A stretch of 45,725 nt of DNA from ANME-2 cluster archaeon. Its GTDB lineage: Archaea; Halobacteriota; Methanosarcinia; Methanosarcinales; Methanocomedenaceae. Location of the stretch: positions 1 through 45,725 of the forward strand of contig JAAXOC010000010.1 in the NCBI GenBank assembly GCA_014237145.1, in the 5' to 3' direction. The notes beneath the pieces were generated by a model. The model searched no databases and had not been told where the DNA came from. It was given only the letters and a program-made list of their open reading frames with translations. The translations under genes were made by a program, and so were the position numbers. Of this stretch, positions 1-6,918 are shown piece after piece (within the stretch, counting starts at the first letter, position 1; the number at the start of each line of letters is the position of its first letter).

Positions 1-99
1 TCTTTTAGGTATTCACAATATAAATATAATATTTTAGAAATATGTAAACCACTATCATGAGAAATTATTTAAAATTTACAGATACCTGCGGAAAGTGAG
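1..99 (+). mobile_element. 3' end of an upstream insertion-sequence copy (partial)
   Basis: These 99 bases recur without any change that I can see at 3983-4081, where they form the tail downstream of the transposase gene. The match starts at the first base of the window and stops at 99, and both copies are in the same orientation. The simplest reading is that another copy of the same element lies mostly to the left of the window and ends at base 99. The transposase of that copy is not visible. Confidence 0.65.
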
Positions 100-247
100 T
101 AACAAGAAATGTCAATCATTTTAACAGGATCAATGGTTTGAACTGGAAAACATGGTAATGAAGAATTTGCACTGAATAATTAGTGCAACGGTATGTGTGC
201 ACATATTATTTATCAACAATTACAGGATGGTACATAACGTTCCATGC

Positions 248-500
248 GGTTCGAATCTCACACTAATCTACAAGGGTGGCTGCCACACTGCGGCCCTGAC
301 GGGCTGCGGTCGCAGGGTTATCTTATAAATCACTTTTGTTTTATATTTTAACAGCCATACCCACTGCTGGCAGCACCCACCAACACCCGAGGCCACAGTA
401 TGGCGGCGGGAGTGCCGACCCATGCTCTGCGCATGAGCACCCACACCCGGTACGCGGCGCCAGGGATGGGCGGGCGGTGTGAGAGTGTAAGGATGGGGGG
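248..500 (+). repeat. GC-rich dispersed repeat, copy 1
   Basis: The left arm (about 248-318) contains a small hairpin core GCCCTGACGGGC inside CTGCG/CGCAG. The right arm (about 345-500) begins near CAACAGCCAT and ends near GATGGGCGG. Both arms recur in the same order and orientation at 1844-1914 and 2095-2256. The GC content is far above that of the flanking DNA. Its nature is unknown; it behaves like a composite intergenic repeat. Confidence 0.6.
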
Positions 501-512
501 GCAGACAGCAGA

Positions 513-637
513 TCAATACGAACGTAGATGCAACCTTAAATCAGCGTTAATCAGCGTCGTGAAAATTACTGGAAAATATAACCGTGTAAGATCATATATG
601 TTGCAATATTATATGGTTGACTCGACACTAGCAATAA
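513..637 (+). repeat. Segment related to the right part of the MITE-like element
   Basis: The order of words in this segment matches 5540-5663: a tract of AATCTGCGT/AATCAGCGT words, then GATCATATAT, then GTTGACTCGACACTAG. The final 15 bases match the right terminal repeat of the element at 5447-5665. I found no matching left end, so this looks like a partial or decayed copy. Confidence 0.5.
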
Positions 638-761
638 TTACTTATCAGTCAGCGGTCTCACTTATCGATCGGCCACTGGTGAGCATGATTTGAAAGCTAG
701 TGTGGTATCTGAGAATTATTGAAATCGAAAATATCCAAGAATAAGCAGGACATATCCTTCT

Positions 762-790
762 GGAGGAAGCAGGTTCTACTTCCTCCTTTA
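762..790 (+). terminator. Terminator-like hairpin
   Basis: GGAGGAAG (762-769) can pair with CTTCCTCC (779-786) around a 9-base loop, and the right arm is followed by TTTATT. It lies downstream of the minus-strand remnant at 817-1011 and could serve either strand. No transcript evidence is available. Confidence 0.35.
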
Positions 791-816
791 TTCGTTATTT
801 CAACCAGGGCTTGACA

Positions 817-1011
817 TTATAAAATTATATTCATAAGATACAACTTCCAGTTTCTGATCTTCTTGTCTGTCATCTTGCGTACCAGCTCCGCTTGCTCCTG
901 ATTCAGTTTCTCTTCAGGAATTAACCTGCCATAAAGTTTTGAGTAGGTAATCTGCCCGTGAGAATAGTATTTATCAAAAGGTTTGACAAAGATATTAGTA
1001 TCATGAGATAA
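817..1011 (-). pseudogene. Unrecognised C-terminal gene remnant
   Basis: Read on the minus strand, this stretch stays open for about 65 codons and ends in TAA. Its composition looks like protein: KPFDKYYSHGQITY early, then LIPEEKLNQEQAELVRKM, ending in KLYLMNIIL. I see no start codon in this frame before the neighbouring toxin-antitoxin pair begins at 1024. The likely story is that the 5' part was lost when that pair arrived. I do not recognise the family, and a chance open frame is possible. Confidence 0.3.
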
Positions 1012-1023
1012 ACAAATAGAATT

Positions 1024-1269
1024 ATGAATTCAGCCAAAACAAAAACAGTACATGCTCACTTTGATGGTAAAGTGCTAAGACCGGATGAGCCAGTTGATCT
1101 GAAACCCAATGTTCGTTATCGTATAACCATTGAAGATGAAGATTCTTCGGCAAAGCAGAGCATTTGGGAAGTACTCGATGAATTTTCCGGAAAAATTGAA
1201 GGACCAGAGGATTGGTCTGAAGAACATGACCATTACCTGTACGGCATACCAAAGCAGAAAAAAAGGTAG
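1024..1269 (+). CDS. AF2212-like (DUF104) antitoxin of a PIN toxin pair
   Basis: This 81-residue protein has the pattern of the DUF104/AF2212-like antitoxin family: a short N-terminal lead, then a segment around VHAHFDGKVLRPDEPVDL and a strand containing YRITIED. Such proteins are the small partners of PIN-domain toxins in archaea; they bind the toxin and usually repress their own operon. The toxin gene follows after a single base (stop at 1267-1269, next ATG at 1271), so the two are almost certainly cotranslated. The C-terminus is charged and lysine-rich, as expected for a toxin-binding tail. The family call rests on the N-terminal pattern, and the pairing supports it strongly. Confidence 0.8.
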   Translation: MNSAKTKTVHAHFDGKVLRPDEPVDLKPNVRYRITIEDEDSSAKQSIWEVLDEFSGKIEGPEDWSEEHDHYLYGIPKQKKR

Positions 1270-1270
1270 T

Positions 1271-1702
1271 ATGAATACAAGCCGATTTTTTATGGACACT
1301 GCATATGTGCTGGCATTGCTCAATCAAAATGATAAATATCACGAAAAGGCCAAAGCGATACTTCCAAAAACCAGCATTGCAGATGAAGTGTGTATAACAG
1401 AAACAGTAATTATTGAAATTGGTAATTCTCTGGCACGCTCTAACCGTTCTATGGCAATTGCTTTTATTGAAAGTCTATACACTACCTATAACGTCAGTGT
1501 TATTCCTGTTGATAGTGAATTGTTGGGTCAAGCTATAGATTTCTATCACAGACGGGAAGATAAGGAATGGGGATTAACAGATTGTATCTCATTTATTGTA
1601 ATGGAGGACCAAAATTTGACGAATGCGTTAACGTCAGATGAGCATTTCATACAGGCAGGTTTCAGAGCGTTATTGAGAGAAGATATCCCATCCAAAGAAT
1701 GA
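1271..1702 (+). CDS. PIN-domain toxin (VapC-like)
   Basis: This 143-residue protein starts at the ATG one base after the antitoxin stop; an in-frame upstream extension would overlap the whole antitoxin and is rejected. It shows the PIN acid residues in order: D in FFMDTAYVLALL near the N-terminus, E in TETVIIEIGN near residue 45, and D in the GLTDCISF and TSDEHF motifs toward the C-terminus. PIN domains are Mg-dependent ribonucleases, and VapC toxins usually cut tRNA or rRNA. The likely role is the toxin half of a type II toxin-antitoxin pair with the DUF104 protein. The RNA target cannot be read from the sequence. Confidence 0.82.
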   Translation: MNTSRFFMDTAYVLALLNQNDKYHEKAKAILPKTSIADEVCITETVIIEIGNSLARSNRSMAIAFIESLYTTYNVSVIPVDSELLGQAIDFYHRREDKEWGLTDCISFIVMEDQNLTNALTSDEHFIQAGFRALLREDIPSKE

Positions 1703-1843
1703 ATAACTTGAAATTGAAAGGTTTACATTTCTTTTCAATGATGTTATTCCCGCCGCCGCTGCGCTTTGTATATCCACAAGACCTTAAACAAAATAAATTT
1801 GAGTGTAATCTAATTTTGTTGGCTATTTCTACGTTTATCTGCC

Positions 1844-1914
1844 GTTCGAAGTTCATAAGAATTCGCAAGGTCTGGCTGCCACACTACCGCCCTGACGGGC
1901 TGCAGTGGCAGGGT
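1844..1914 (+). repeat. GC-rich dispersed repeat, copy 2, left arm
   Basis: This matches 248-318, including the stretch GGCTGCCACACT and the GCCCTGACGGGCTGC hairpin core. Differences are scattered, so the copies are not recent. Confidence 0.55.
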
Positions 1915-2023
1915 ACAGTACAGATGTTGGGACAGCAAAAGGGTGTGAGAATGGATGGGAGCTGGCAATCATTTCAATATTAACCGCAGATATACGGAAA
2001 TTGAAGCTTGCTGCTAAGTGTTT

Positions 2024-2076
2024 CACCGCAAAGTTCGCAAAGACAATGTTACCTTAACTTTGCGTCCTTTGCGGTG
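2024..2076. repeat. Imperfect palindrome built on CGCAAAG words
   Basis: The left arm carries CACCGCAAAGTTCGCAAAG and the right arm carries CTTTGCGTCCTTTGCGGTG, so the two can form a long hairpin with an AT-rich loop. It sits between the two arms of the second GC-rich repeat copy. It belongs by architecture to the word-themed palindromes seen in several spacers of this window. Confidence 0.6.
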
Positions 2077-2094
2077 CAGTATATCATTAATTGT

Positions 2095-2256
2095 ATATTT
2101 CAACAGCCATGCCCCCGCCGGCAGCACCCACCAACACCTGAGGCCACAGTACGCACACACCACTTCCCGGCCCACGCTCTGCGCATGAGCACCCGCACCA
2201 GGTCCGCAGTGCCAGGGATGGGCGGTCGGTCGAGTGCAGGAAGGGCAGCGAAGGTG
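2095..2256 (+). repeat. GC-rich dispersed repeat, copy 2, right arm
   Basis: This aligns with about 345-500: CAACAGCCAT, GCAGCACCCACCAACACC, GAGGCCACAGTA, GCTCTGCGCATGAGCACCC and CCAGGGATGGGCGG occur in the same order. It shows more substitutions than would be expected for a recent duplication. Confidence 0.55.
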
Positions 2257-2537
2257 AGTAGAGAATTTGAGTTCGTTGGAAAGTCTTTGATTTTCAACCC
2301 GATACAAACAGTAATACACAGATTAACTTTATATAAAATATTAACCTAATCAATGCAGTACAACATTTTTATTTCAAAATTTTATAATAATTTATAATCA
2401 TTTGATTTGGTTATACTCAGTTAAAATCAAGCTGTTTTGAAAAACAATAATTTATGTTTACTTATTTTTAAATATCAACCCTTATTCCCAGTCCACAAGC
2501 AAAAAAAGTACTATAACAATTTAGTTCAATTGAAAAA

Positions 2538-2546
2538 TTTATATAT
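2538..2546 (+). promoter_or_regulatory. Candidate TATA box of the transposase gene
   Basis: TTTATATAT lies about 25-33 bases before the ATG at 2571. That is the spacing expected for a leaderless archaeal transcript starting at or near that ATG, and it favours 2571 as the natural start of the transposase. Confidence 0.4.
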
Positions 2547-2570
2547 TTTATTGACAAATACTAACTCAAT

Positions 2571-3879
2571 ATGCTTAATATCATCGATAGTTTAACCACA
2601 AAAGTGAAAGCTGCTCAGTCAGTGTTAGATAATTTTATTGATGAGACTGGTCAAAAACCCAGACCAAAACAAAAAATCAACTACTCTTGAGATTGATGGC
2701 GATTATGAGATCAATTCAAAAGGTAGGTTAGCACTATCGAACCCGGCATGTCCAATACATGGAACTAAATACATAACTGAAAACGGTTGGACCAGTAACA
2801 TATTGGAAACCATCACTGGAGATAAGGCTAAAATTATCCGTCAAATGCATATTTGTTCAGAGTGCCGAACAGTTTTTTTGCCAAGCTTGGAATATCTTAA
2901 AATACCTTATGGCAGAATAACGAAAGATGGGCAGCGTTATCTACTTGAACTAACAATTGAAGATGGATCATCCCTTAGGAAAGCAAAAAGAAGGTTGAAA
3001 AACACCTTTGGTCTTGAAATAGATATTTCCCGTCTCTGGTACTTGATACAAGCTACTGGAATAAAATCTAACGAAAAAACCAAAGAACTGACCGATAGCG
3101 GCATTAAATTCAGCAGAATTGTATGTTACGACGAAAAAATATTACGTAAAACCGTTAAGAATGTAGTTAAAATGTCAGTCCTTGATGTTATTTATGGTTA
3201 TGCTATCAAAGAAGACGTTAAGAAAAATAAAAAAAGTAAAACGATTGGGTCATTTCTTATCGATGCCTTAGAAGATAAGCCTATACTTGCAATCGTTACG
3301 GATTGTGACCCGAAGTATCCAGATATTGTAAAAAATAATTTTCCAGATGTACAGCATCAGTTGTGTGTCGGTCATTTTAATGATATTGTAGATGATGACA
3401 TTCGAATAGCAGCTGGCCTCAATTATGGCAAAAAGAAAGAACTTCCTACAAAATATCAAAAGCTGAAGGGTGAAATATATTACATCCTTTCTTCAAAAAG
3501 CAGAATAATTGCTGATAAAAAGCTATATTCCCTTATGGAGTGTGAATTGGGTAAAGATGAAGCAATCGATAAACTAATAATGAAAACTAAGGCATATTTT
3601 CCCCATCTAACTCATTTCATGGATGATGTTCGAATACCTAAAACTAACAACAAATTAGAAAGTTGGTATTCAACAATGGAAGCGAATTATAACAACAATC
3701 GACGGTTCAAGTCAATAGAAGGTGCAAATAATTATTCCAGTTGCCAAACGATTTTTAGAAACTTTTACGAAATCAAAGAGGGAGCATATATAAATTCAAG
3801 CCCATATAGCAGAGCTGGTTTGGATCATCTTATATTCCGCAGGTATACTTTGAAAACAAATCTTTTTTTTAAACATTGA
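2571..3879 (+). pseudogene. MULE/IS256-like transposase, N-terminus out of frame
   Basis: The main open frame (ATG 2641 to 3879, 412 residues) encodes a DDE-type transposase. It has an acidic residue in VCYDEKIL, the VTDCDPKYPDIV and QHQLCVGHFNDI block typical of the IS256/MULE catalytic core, and E in NNKLESWYST. A zinc-binding-like part near the N-terminus has CPIHG and CSECRT. A second frame from ATG 2571 to TGA 2688-2690 is also protein-like (starts MLNIIDSLTTKVKAAQSVLD) and overlaps the main frame in an A-rich tract, so the natural protein probably joined the two. Joining them needs a +1 or -2 shift, so this copy is either mutated or uses frameshifting. If it is only the main frame, the enzyme lacks about 35 residues. 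Confidence 0.65.
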
Positions 3880-4081
3880 ATGATGCCTAATGATTGTGGT
3901 TTTCTGTATATTTAGATAAATGGTTTGAAAAAATGCATGTATATTTTCTGCCGAAATTGGCAAATCATATATTCAAAACATATCTTTTAGGTATTCACAA
4001 TATAAATATAATATTTTAGAAATATGTAAACCACTATCATGAGAAATTATTTAAAATTTACAGATACCTGCGGAAAGTGAG
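2571..4081 (+). mobile_element. Insertion sequence with MULE/IS256-like transposase
   Basis: The element comprises the transposase gene and a roughly 200-base tail ending at 4081. The right end is set by the direct match with bases 1-99, since identity stops exactly there. I could not find an inverted copy of the right end upstream of the gene, so the left end is unplaced and may lie anywhere from about 2260 to 2540. No target duplication is evident. Confidence 0.6.
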
Positions 4082-4188
4082 ATCATGGAGATAATGATTG
4101 GTTAAATGTATTGGGATTTGGAGATAAGATTTATAAATTTATTAAAACCATTGATAAAGCTATTCTAAGTAAAATAGGTTTTATTTGA
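4081..4188 (+). pseudogene. C-terminal remnant of a gene cut at the insertion-sequence end
   Basis: Immediately after the insertion-sequence end, 35 codons remain open and close with TGA. They read DHGDNDWLNVLGFGDK and then a lysine- and isoleucine-rich helix ending in KIGFI. In the same frame, a stop inside the element tail blocks any upstream extension. The simplest explanation is the 3' end of a gene broken by the insertion. The family is not recognised. Bases 4189-4419 show no further gene. Confidence 0.35.
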
Positions 4189-4419
4189 TGGAAAAATTTA
4201 AATCAAAGGATTTCAAACGATCTCCGATTTTTCATTCATCATTTGTAAAAGGTCCAAGGAAATCGCATTTTAATTCCCCTAAAATAGGTCTTTGCTTTTC
4301 TCACCTAAAATTGTGCTGACCCACCGTCCGTACCGTTGCATCCTGCCTCCGGCCGATTAAAAACATTTACCGCATCAAGCGATAATACTTAAATGTATGA
4401 AACTAATAAACTATAATGT

Positions 4420-4740
4420 ATGTCAACTACCAGCTTGCCAAATATAATTGAAACCGAAATAAAAGCCCTTGTGAAGGGCGGATATTTCAACAGCAAAGAT
4501 AGTTTCATAGAGGAAGCTATTAAATATATGCTGTCTAGCAGGGGAGATTTGAAGATAAACGCTGCTGTTGAAATGTACCGCTCAAAAGATGTCAGTCTTG
4601 GCAGGGCAGCTGAACTGGCAGGTCTTTCTATTTTTGAGTTCAGTGAGATTCTAAAGGCAAGGAGAATTAAAACAGTAGTGAATGCTCCATCTAAGGAAGA
4701 GATGAACAGACAGATAAAGCAGATGGAAAAAAGCCGATGA
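4420..4740 (+). CDS. UPF0175-family antitoxin
   Basis: This is a 106-residue protein of the UPF0175 type. The N-terminal half has a ribbon-helix-helix-like opening (SLPNIIETEIKALVKGGYF) and SKDSFIEEAIKYML. The C-terminal half has the family hallmark AVEMYRSKDVSLGRAAELAG, a helix-turn-helix-like segment, followed by LSIFEFSEILKARRI. UPF0175 proteins act as DNA-binding antitoxins and are commonly coded just before a DUF3368 PIN-like toxin. That is the case here: the toxin ATG overlaps this stop as ATGA. Autoregulation of the operon is likely for this class but not shown by the sequence. Confidence 0.82.
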   Translation: MSTTSLPNIIETEIKALVKGGYFNSKDSFIEEAIKYMLSSRGDLKINAAVEMYRSKDVSLGRAAELAGLSIFEFSEILKARRIKTVVNAPSKEEMNRQIKQMEKSR

Positions 4741-5234
4741 TGAATATCGTTTTTGATACTGATATATTATCCATCTTTGCCAAGGCTGATGCTATTTTAT
4801 ACCTTGAAAGATTATTTTCAAAAGACCGCTTGCTGATTACTCCTTCTGTTTACAGGGAATTGAAAGTACCAAAGGAATATGGATATGATTTTCCTGATCA
4901 GGTATTCAATTCCGGACGGTTTGAACTTGTGCAATTGACAGGTGGGGAGGTTGAGGAGTTTAAATTGAAACTGCTCAAGGCCAAGACTGTTCACAGTGGA
5001 GAACTTGAGGCTGTAATTATTGCCCGGAGTAGGGGGTATATGTTTTCGTCTAATGATACTAAGGCTCTGGAGTTTGCTGTTTCAGAGGAGATTGAAGTGT
5101 TATATCTACATTCGATATTGAGGGCGTTGTGGAAGTTTAGTCTGCTGACACCTGATGAGGTAAAGGAACTTATTGGAAGTATGGAACTGAGGGATAATAT
5201 GGAGATTAAGGAAAAGGATTTGATATTTGATTAG
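4737..5234 (+). CDS. DUF3368 PIN-like toxin
   Basis: This 165-residue protein begins with the hydrophobic strand and acid pair typical of PIN domains (NIVFDTDILSIFAKAD). It has E in VYRELKVPKEYG, then HSGELEAVIIARSRG and SSNDTKALEFA, matching the order of acidic residues in DUF3368/COG2405 proteins. It should be a metal-dependent ribonuclease toxin kept in check by the UPF0175 protein, whose gene it overlaps by four bases. The segment after SNDTKALE is the usual short helical end of the family. It is intact by length. Its target is unknown. Confidence 0.8.
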   Translation: MMNIVFDTDILSIFAKADAILYLERLFSKDRLLITPSVYRELKVPKEYGYDFPDQVFNSGRFELVQLTGGEVEEFKLKLLKAKTVHSGELEAVIIARSRGYMFSSNDTKALEFAVSEEIEVLYLHSILRALWKFSLLTPDEVKELIGSMELRDNMEIKEKDLIFD

Positions 5235-5316
5235 TGGCATGTATATTTTTTTAAAGAAAAGACATGGTGTTGCCAATATGCAAAATATAAAATTTAAGTT
5301 ATAGTTGTCAGTGAAC

Positions 5317-5439
5317 TTATAGGAACTCTCCTTCAAGAATCCGTACGAGTTGGGTGTTAATTCTTGAATAAGCCCTGCTGTCGGACTTGATTACTGTTTT
5401 TGAACCACATAGCGCACAGGCGTGCCCAGTAAAGTTCAT
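5317..5439 (-). CDS. Small CxxC protein or truncated gene
   Basis: Forty codons read on the minus strand begin MNFTGHACALCGSKTVIKSD and end RINTQLVRILEGEFL. One CxxC pair is present, like half of a zinc ribbon. Codons upstream of the ATG run into the MITE-like terminal repeat at 5447, which supplies a stop, so the gene may have lost its N-terminus to that insertion. I do not recognise the family. A chance frame is possible, although the composition looks real. Confidence 0.35.
   Translation of the reverse strand: MNFTGHACALCGSKTVIKSDSRAYSRINTQLVRILEGEFL
5332..5368. repeat. Perfect 9-bp inverted repeat
   Basis: TTCAAGAAT (5332-5340) and ATTCTTGAA (5360-5368) are exact complements around a 19-base loop. 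It lies inside the small minus-strand frame near its 3' end. It could be a terminator-type hairpin or chance. Confidence 0.3.
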
Positions 5440-5446
5440 ACTGCTC

Positions 5447-5665
5447 AACTAGTGTCAAGTCAACCTTCAAGTGTCAGATTATGAAGGGCATAAGGCACAA
5501 TTCTAAAATCAAATTATTCAATAATCACACTAGACGCAGATTTATACTGATTTACGCAGATGCAACCTTAAATCTGCGTAAATCTGCGTCTTAAAAATAA
5601 CTGGGAAATGAAACAGTGTCAGATCATATATCTAGCGATATTGTATGATTGACTCGACACTAGTT
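5447..5665. mobile_element. MITE-like element, 219 bp
   Basis: The ends are near-perfect inverted repeats of about 18 bases: AACTAGTGTCAAGTCAA at the left and ATTGACTCGACACTAGTT at the right, with about two mismatches. There is no coding capacity. The interior has tandem AAATCTGCGT-type words in both orientations and two GTGTCAGAT words. A related right part occurs at 513-637. The size, terminal repeats and lack of genes fit a non-autonomous element. No target duplication is evident, and the transposase at 2641-3879 does not share these ends. Confidence 0.55.
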
Positions 5666-5673
5666 AGTTTTAA

Positions 5674-6708
5674 TTATTGTTCAATTGTGCCGTCATACTT
5701 CCCAATATCCATCATAGACACCAGCCGACCCATCACATCGTCCACACCTTCACCTGTCAGGGTTGACATGACCGCATCGAATTCACTCCCTGACATTTTA
5801 TCCGGATTGTTAAATTTACTGTCTGCCACCAGCAGGTTAACTTTATCAGCCGCTACCAGCAGGTCAACCTTATTGGCTGCCACAAGTAAGGGCATATCAA
5901 TATGCTCCCTCACTTCATCCAGAAGCCTCATCTGCTCATCCGGCTCATACCCACATGTACCAGATGGGTCAATAATGAACAACAGCACATCGCCAAGGTG
6001 CCTCAATGCCGAGATGGCCTGCAGTTCAATTTCATTACGCTGTCCCAGCGGCCTGTCCAGCAGACCCGGTGTGTCCACTATCTGGCACCTGGTAATTCCC
6101 ACTTTGAAATGCCCCACAGCCAGCCCCTTGGTGGTGAAAGGATAGGTGGCAACCTCTGGAGTTGCACTTGACACCAGGGCAACGAAACTGGATTTTCCCA
6201 CATTAGGATAACCAGCGATAACAACTGTAGGTTCAATACCTACATCAGGTAGTTTTCTCAGTTTATTCCTTGCATCATTCAGTAACCTGAGATTCTTATC
6301 CACATCCCTTGTGATAGAAGATATCCTGCCGTAAGCAGCCTTACGAACAGACACAGGGTCATCGCTGTGCCGCATCTTTCCCACGTGCAGCCGTGCAATT
6401 TCATGTATCTTCTCACCAGCCCACTGCACTGATGCAATATTGGTCCTTAATGCATCCACACCCACCAGTATGTCTGCTAATTCCCTGTAGAATTCAGGGA
6501 TATTTTCAAAACTTGGAAACTGCCGCACCACATTTGCAAGGTTATCCGATAGTATGTTGGCTGCGGTCAACAACATGGACTCTTCAGCCCGGCGGCGGGA
6601 AAATTCACTTCTGACCGTCTTCCCTTTCCGGGCACGACTGGCTTTGCGAAAGGCCTTGTCCAGAAGTTCTTCCGAAGTTGGGATGGTATGTATCTTCTCA
6701 AATATCAT
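5674..6708 (-). CDS. NOG1-type GTPase
   Basis: This is a GTPase of the OBG/NOG1 family, linked to large ribosomal subunit assembly. The N-terminal half (about 160 residues) is the helical NOG1 domain. The G domain follows with G1 GYPNVGKSS, G3 DTPGL and G4 NKVD. I use the ATG at 6708, which gives an MIFEKI start as usual in the family and has a GTGAGG box just upstream; a TTG at 6720 adds only four residues. The G4 region is odd: the nine residues LLVAANKVD are followed by two diverged copies, LLVAADKVN and LLVADSKFN. The gene is alone on this strand next to the MITE-like element. Confidence 0.85.
   Translation of the reverse strand: MIFEKIHTIPTSEELLDKAFRKASRARKGKTVRSEFSRRRAEESMLLTAANILSDNLANVVRQFPSFENIPEFYRELADILVGVDALRTNIASVQWAGEKIHEIARLHVGKMRHSDDPVSVRKAAYGRISSITRDVDKNLRLLNDARNKLRKLPDVGIEPTVVIAGYPNVGKSSFVALVSSATPEVATYPFTTKGLAVGHFKVGITRCQIVDTPGLLDRPLGQRNEIELQAISALRHLGDVLLFIIDPSGTCGYEPDEQMRLLDEVREHIDMPLLVAANKVDLLVAADKVNLLVADSKFNNPDKMSGSEFDAVMSTLTGEGVDDVMGRLVSMMDIGKYDGTIEQ
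5809..5889 (-). repeat. Three 27-base units inside the GTPase gene
   Basis: The units at 5863-5889, 5836-5862 and 5809-5835 encode three successive nine-residue blocks beginning LLVA. The first contains the G4 motif NKVD; the third is the most diverged. The reading frame is kept. Confidence 0.7.
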
Positions 6709-6789
6709 TTGCCTCACCAACAGCGGCTGTGCTCATAAAGATTGCTCTGCCGTTTAAGTGACTTTTTATTATTTCCTGAAACGGTTTAT

Positions 6790-6865
6790 AACCACAGAGG
6801 GCACAGAGAGCACAGAGAGCACAGAGAATCAATAACGCTCTGTGTTCTATGTGCTCTCTGTGGTT
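6790..6865. repeat. Imperfect palindrome of CACAGAG words
   Basis: The left arm has tandem copies of GCACAGAGA after AACCACAGAG. The right arm has the complement, CTCTGTGTTCTATGTGCTCTCTGTGGTT. Together they can form a long stem with a short AT-rich loop. It lies in the spacer between the GTPase and radical SAM genes. A sibling with the same word theme occurs at 13197-13283. Confidence 0.65.
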
Positions 6866-6918
6866 GATTTTCTTTGGCATGATCTTTTTCATCCAGAATA
6901 AATAAAAAAGTCTGCCGT

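Larger units (their letters stand above)
100..1023. other. Gene-poor accessory spacer with repeats
   Basis: No intact gene is supported here. The stretch contains a GC-rich dispersed repeat (248-500), a segment related to the right part of the MITE-like element (513-637), a terminator-like hairpin (762-790) and a possible decayed reading frame on the minus strand (817-1011). Bases 100-247 show nothing that I can name. Short open frames over the GC-rich repeat exist on both strands, but they simply follow the repeat. Confidence 0.6.
1703..2537. other. Gene-poor spacer with repeats
   Basis: No protein gene is supported between the PIN toxin and the transposase promoter. It contains the second copy of the GC-rich repeat (arms at 1844-1914 and 2095-2256), separated by an imperfect palindrome (2024-2076). 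Bases 2260-2537 are AT-rich and may hold the left end of the insertion sequence, which I could not place. Confidence 0.55.

Noticed and set aside
1130-1702. Longer start for the PIN toxin overlapping the antitoxin gene
   Set aside because: The upstream residues have no PIN similarity and would overlap nearly half of the antitoxin gene; the ATG at 1271 fits operon spacing.
2008-2349. Open frames on both strands over the GC-rich repeat (also 268-693)
   Set aside because: They follow the repeat, are not conserved between its two copies as protein, and lack ribosome-binding sites.
100-4081. Integrated virus or plasmid
   Set aside because: No integrase, capsid, replication or attachment-site signature is visible; insertion sequences and toxin-antitoxin pairs explain the region.
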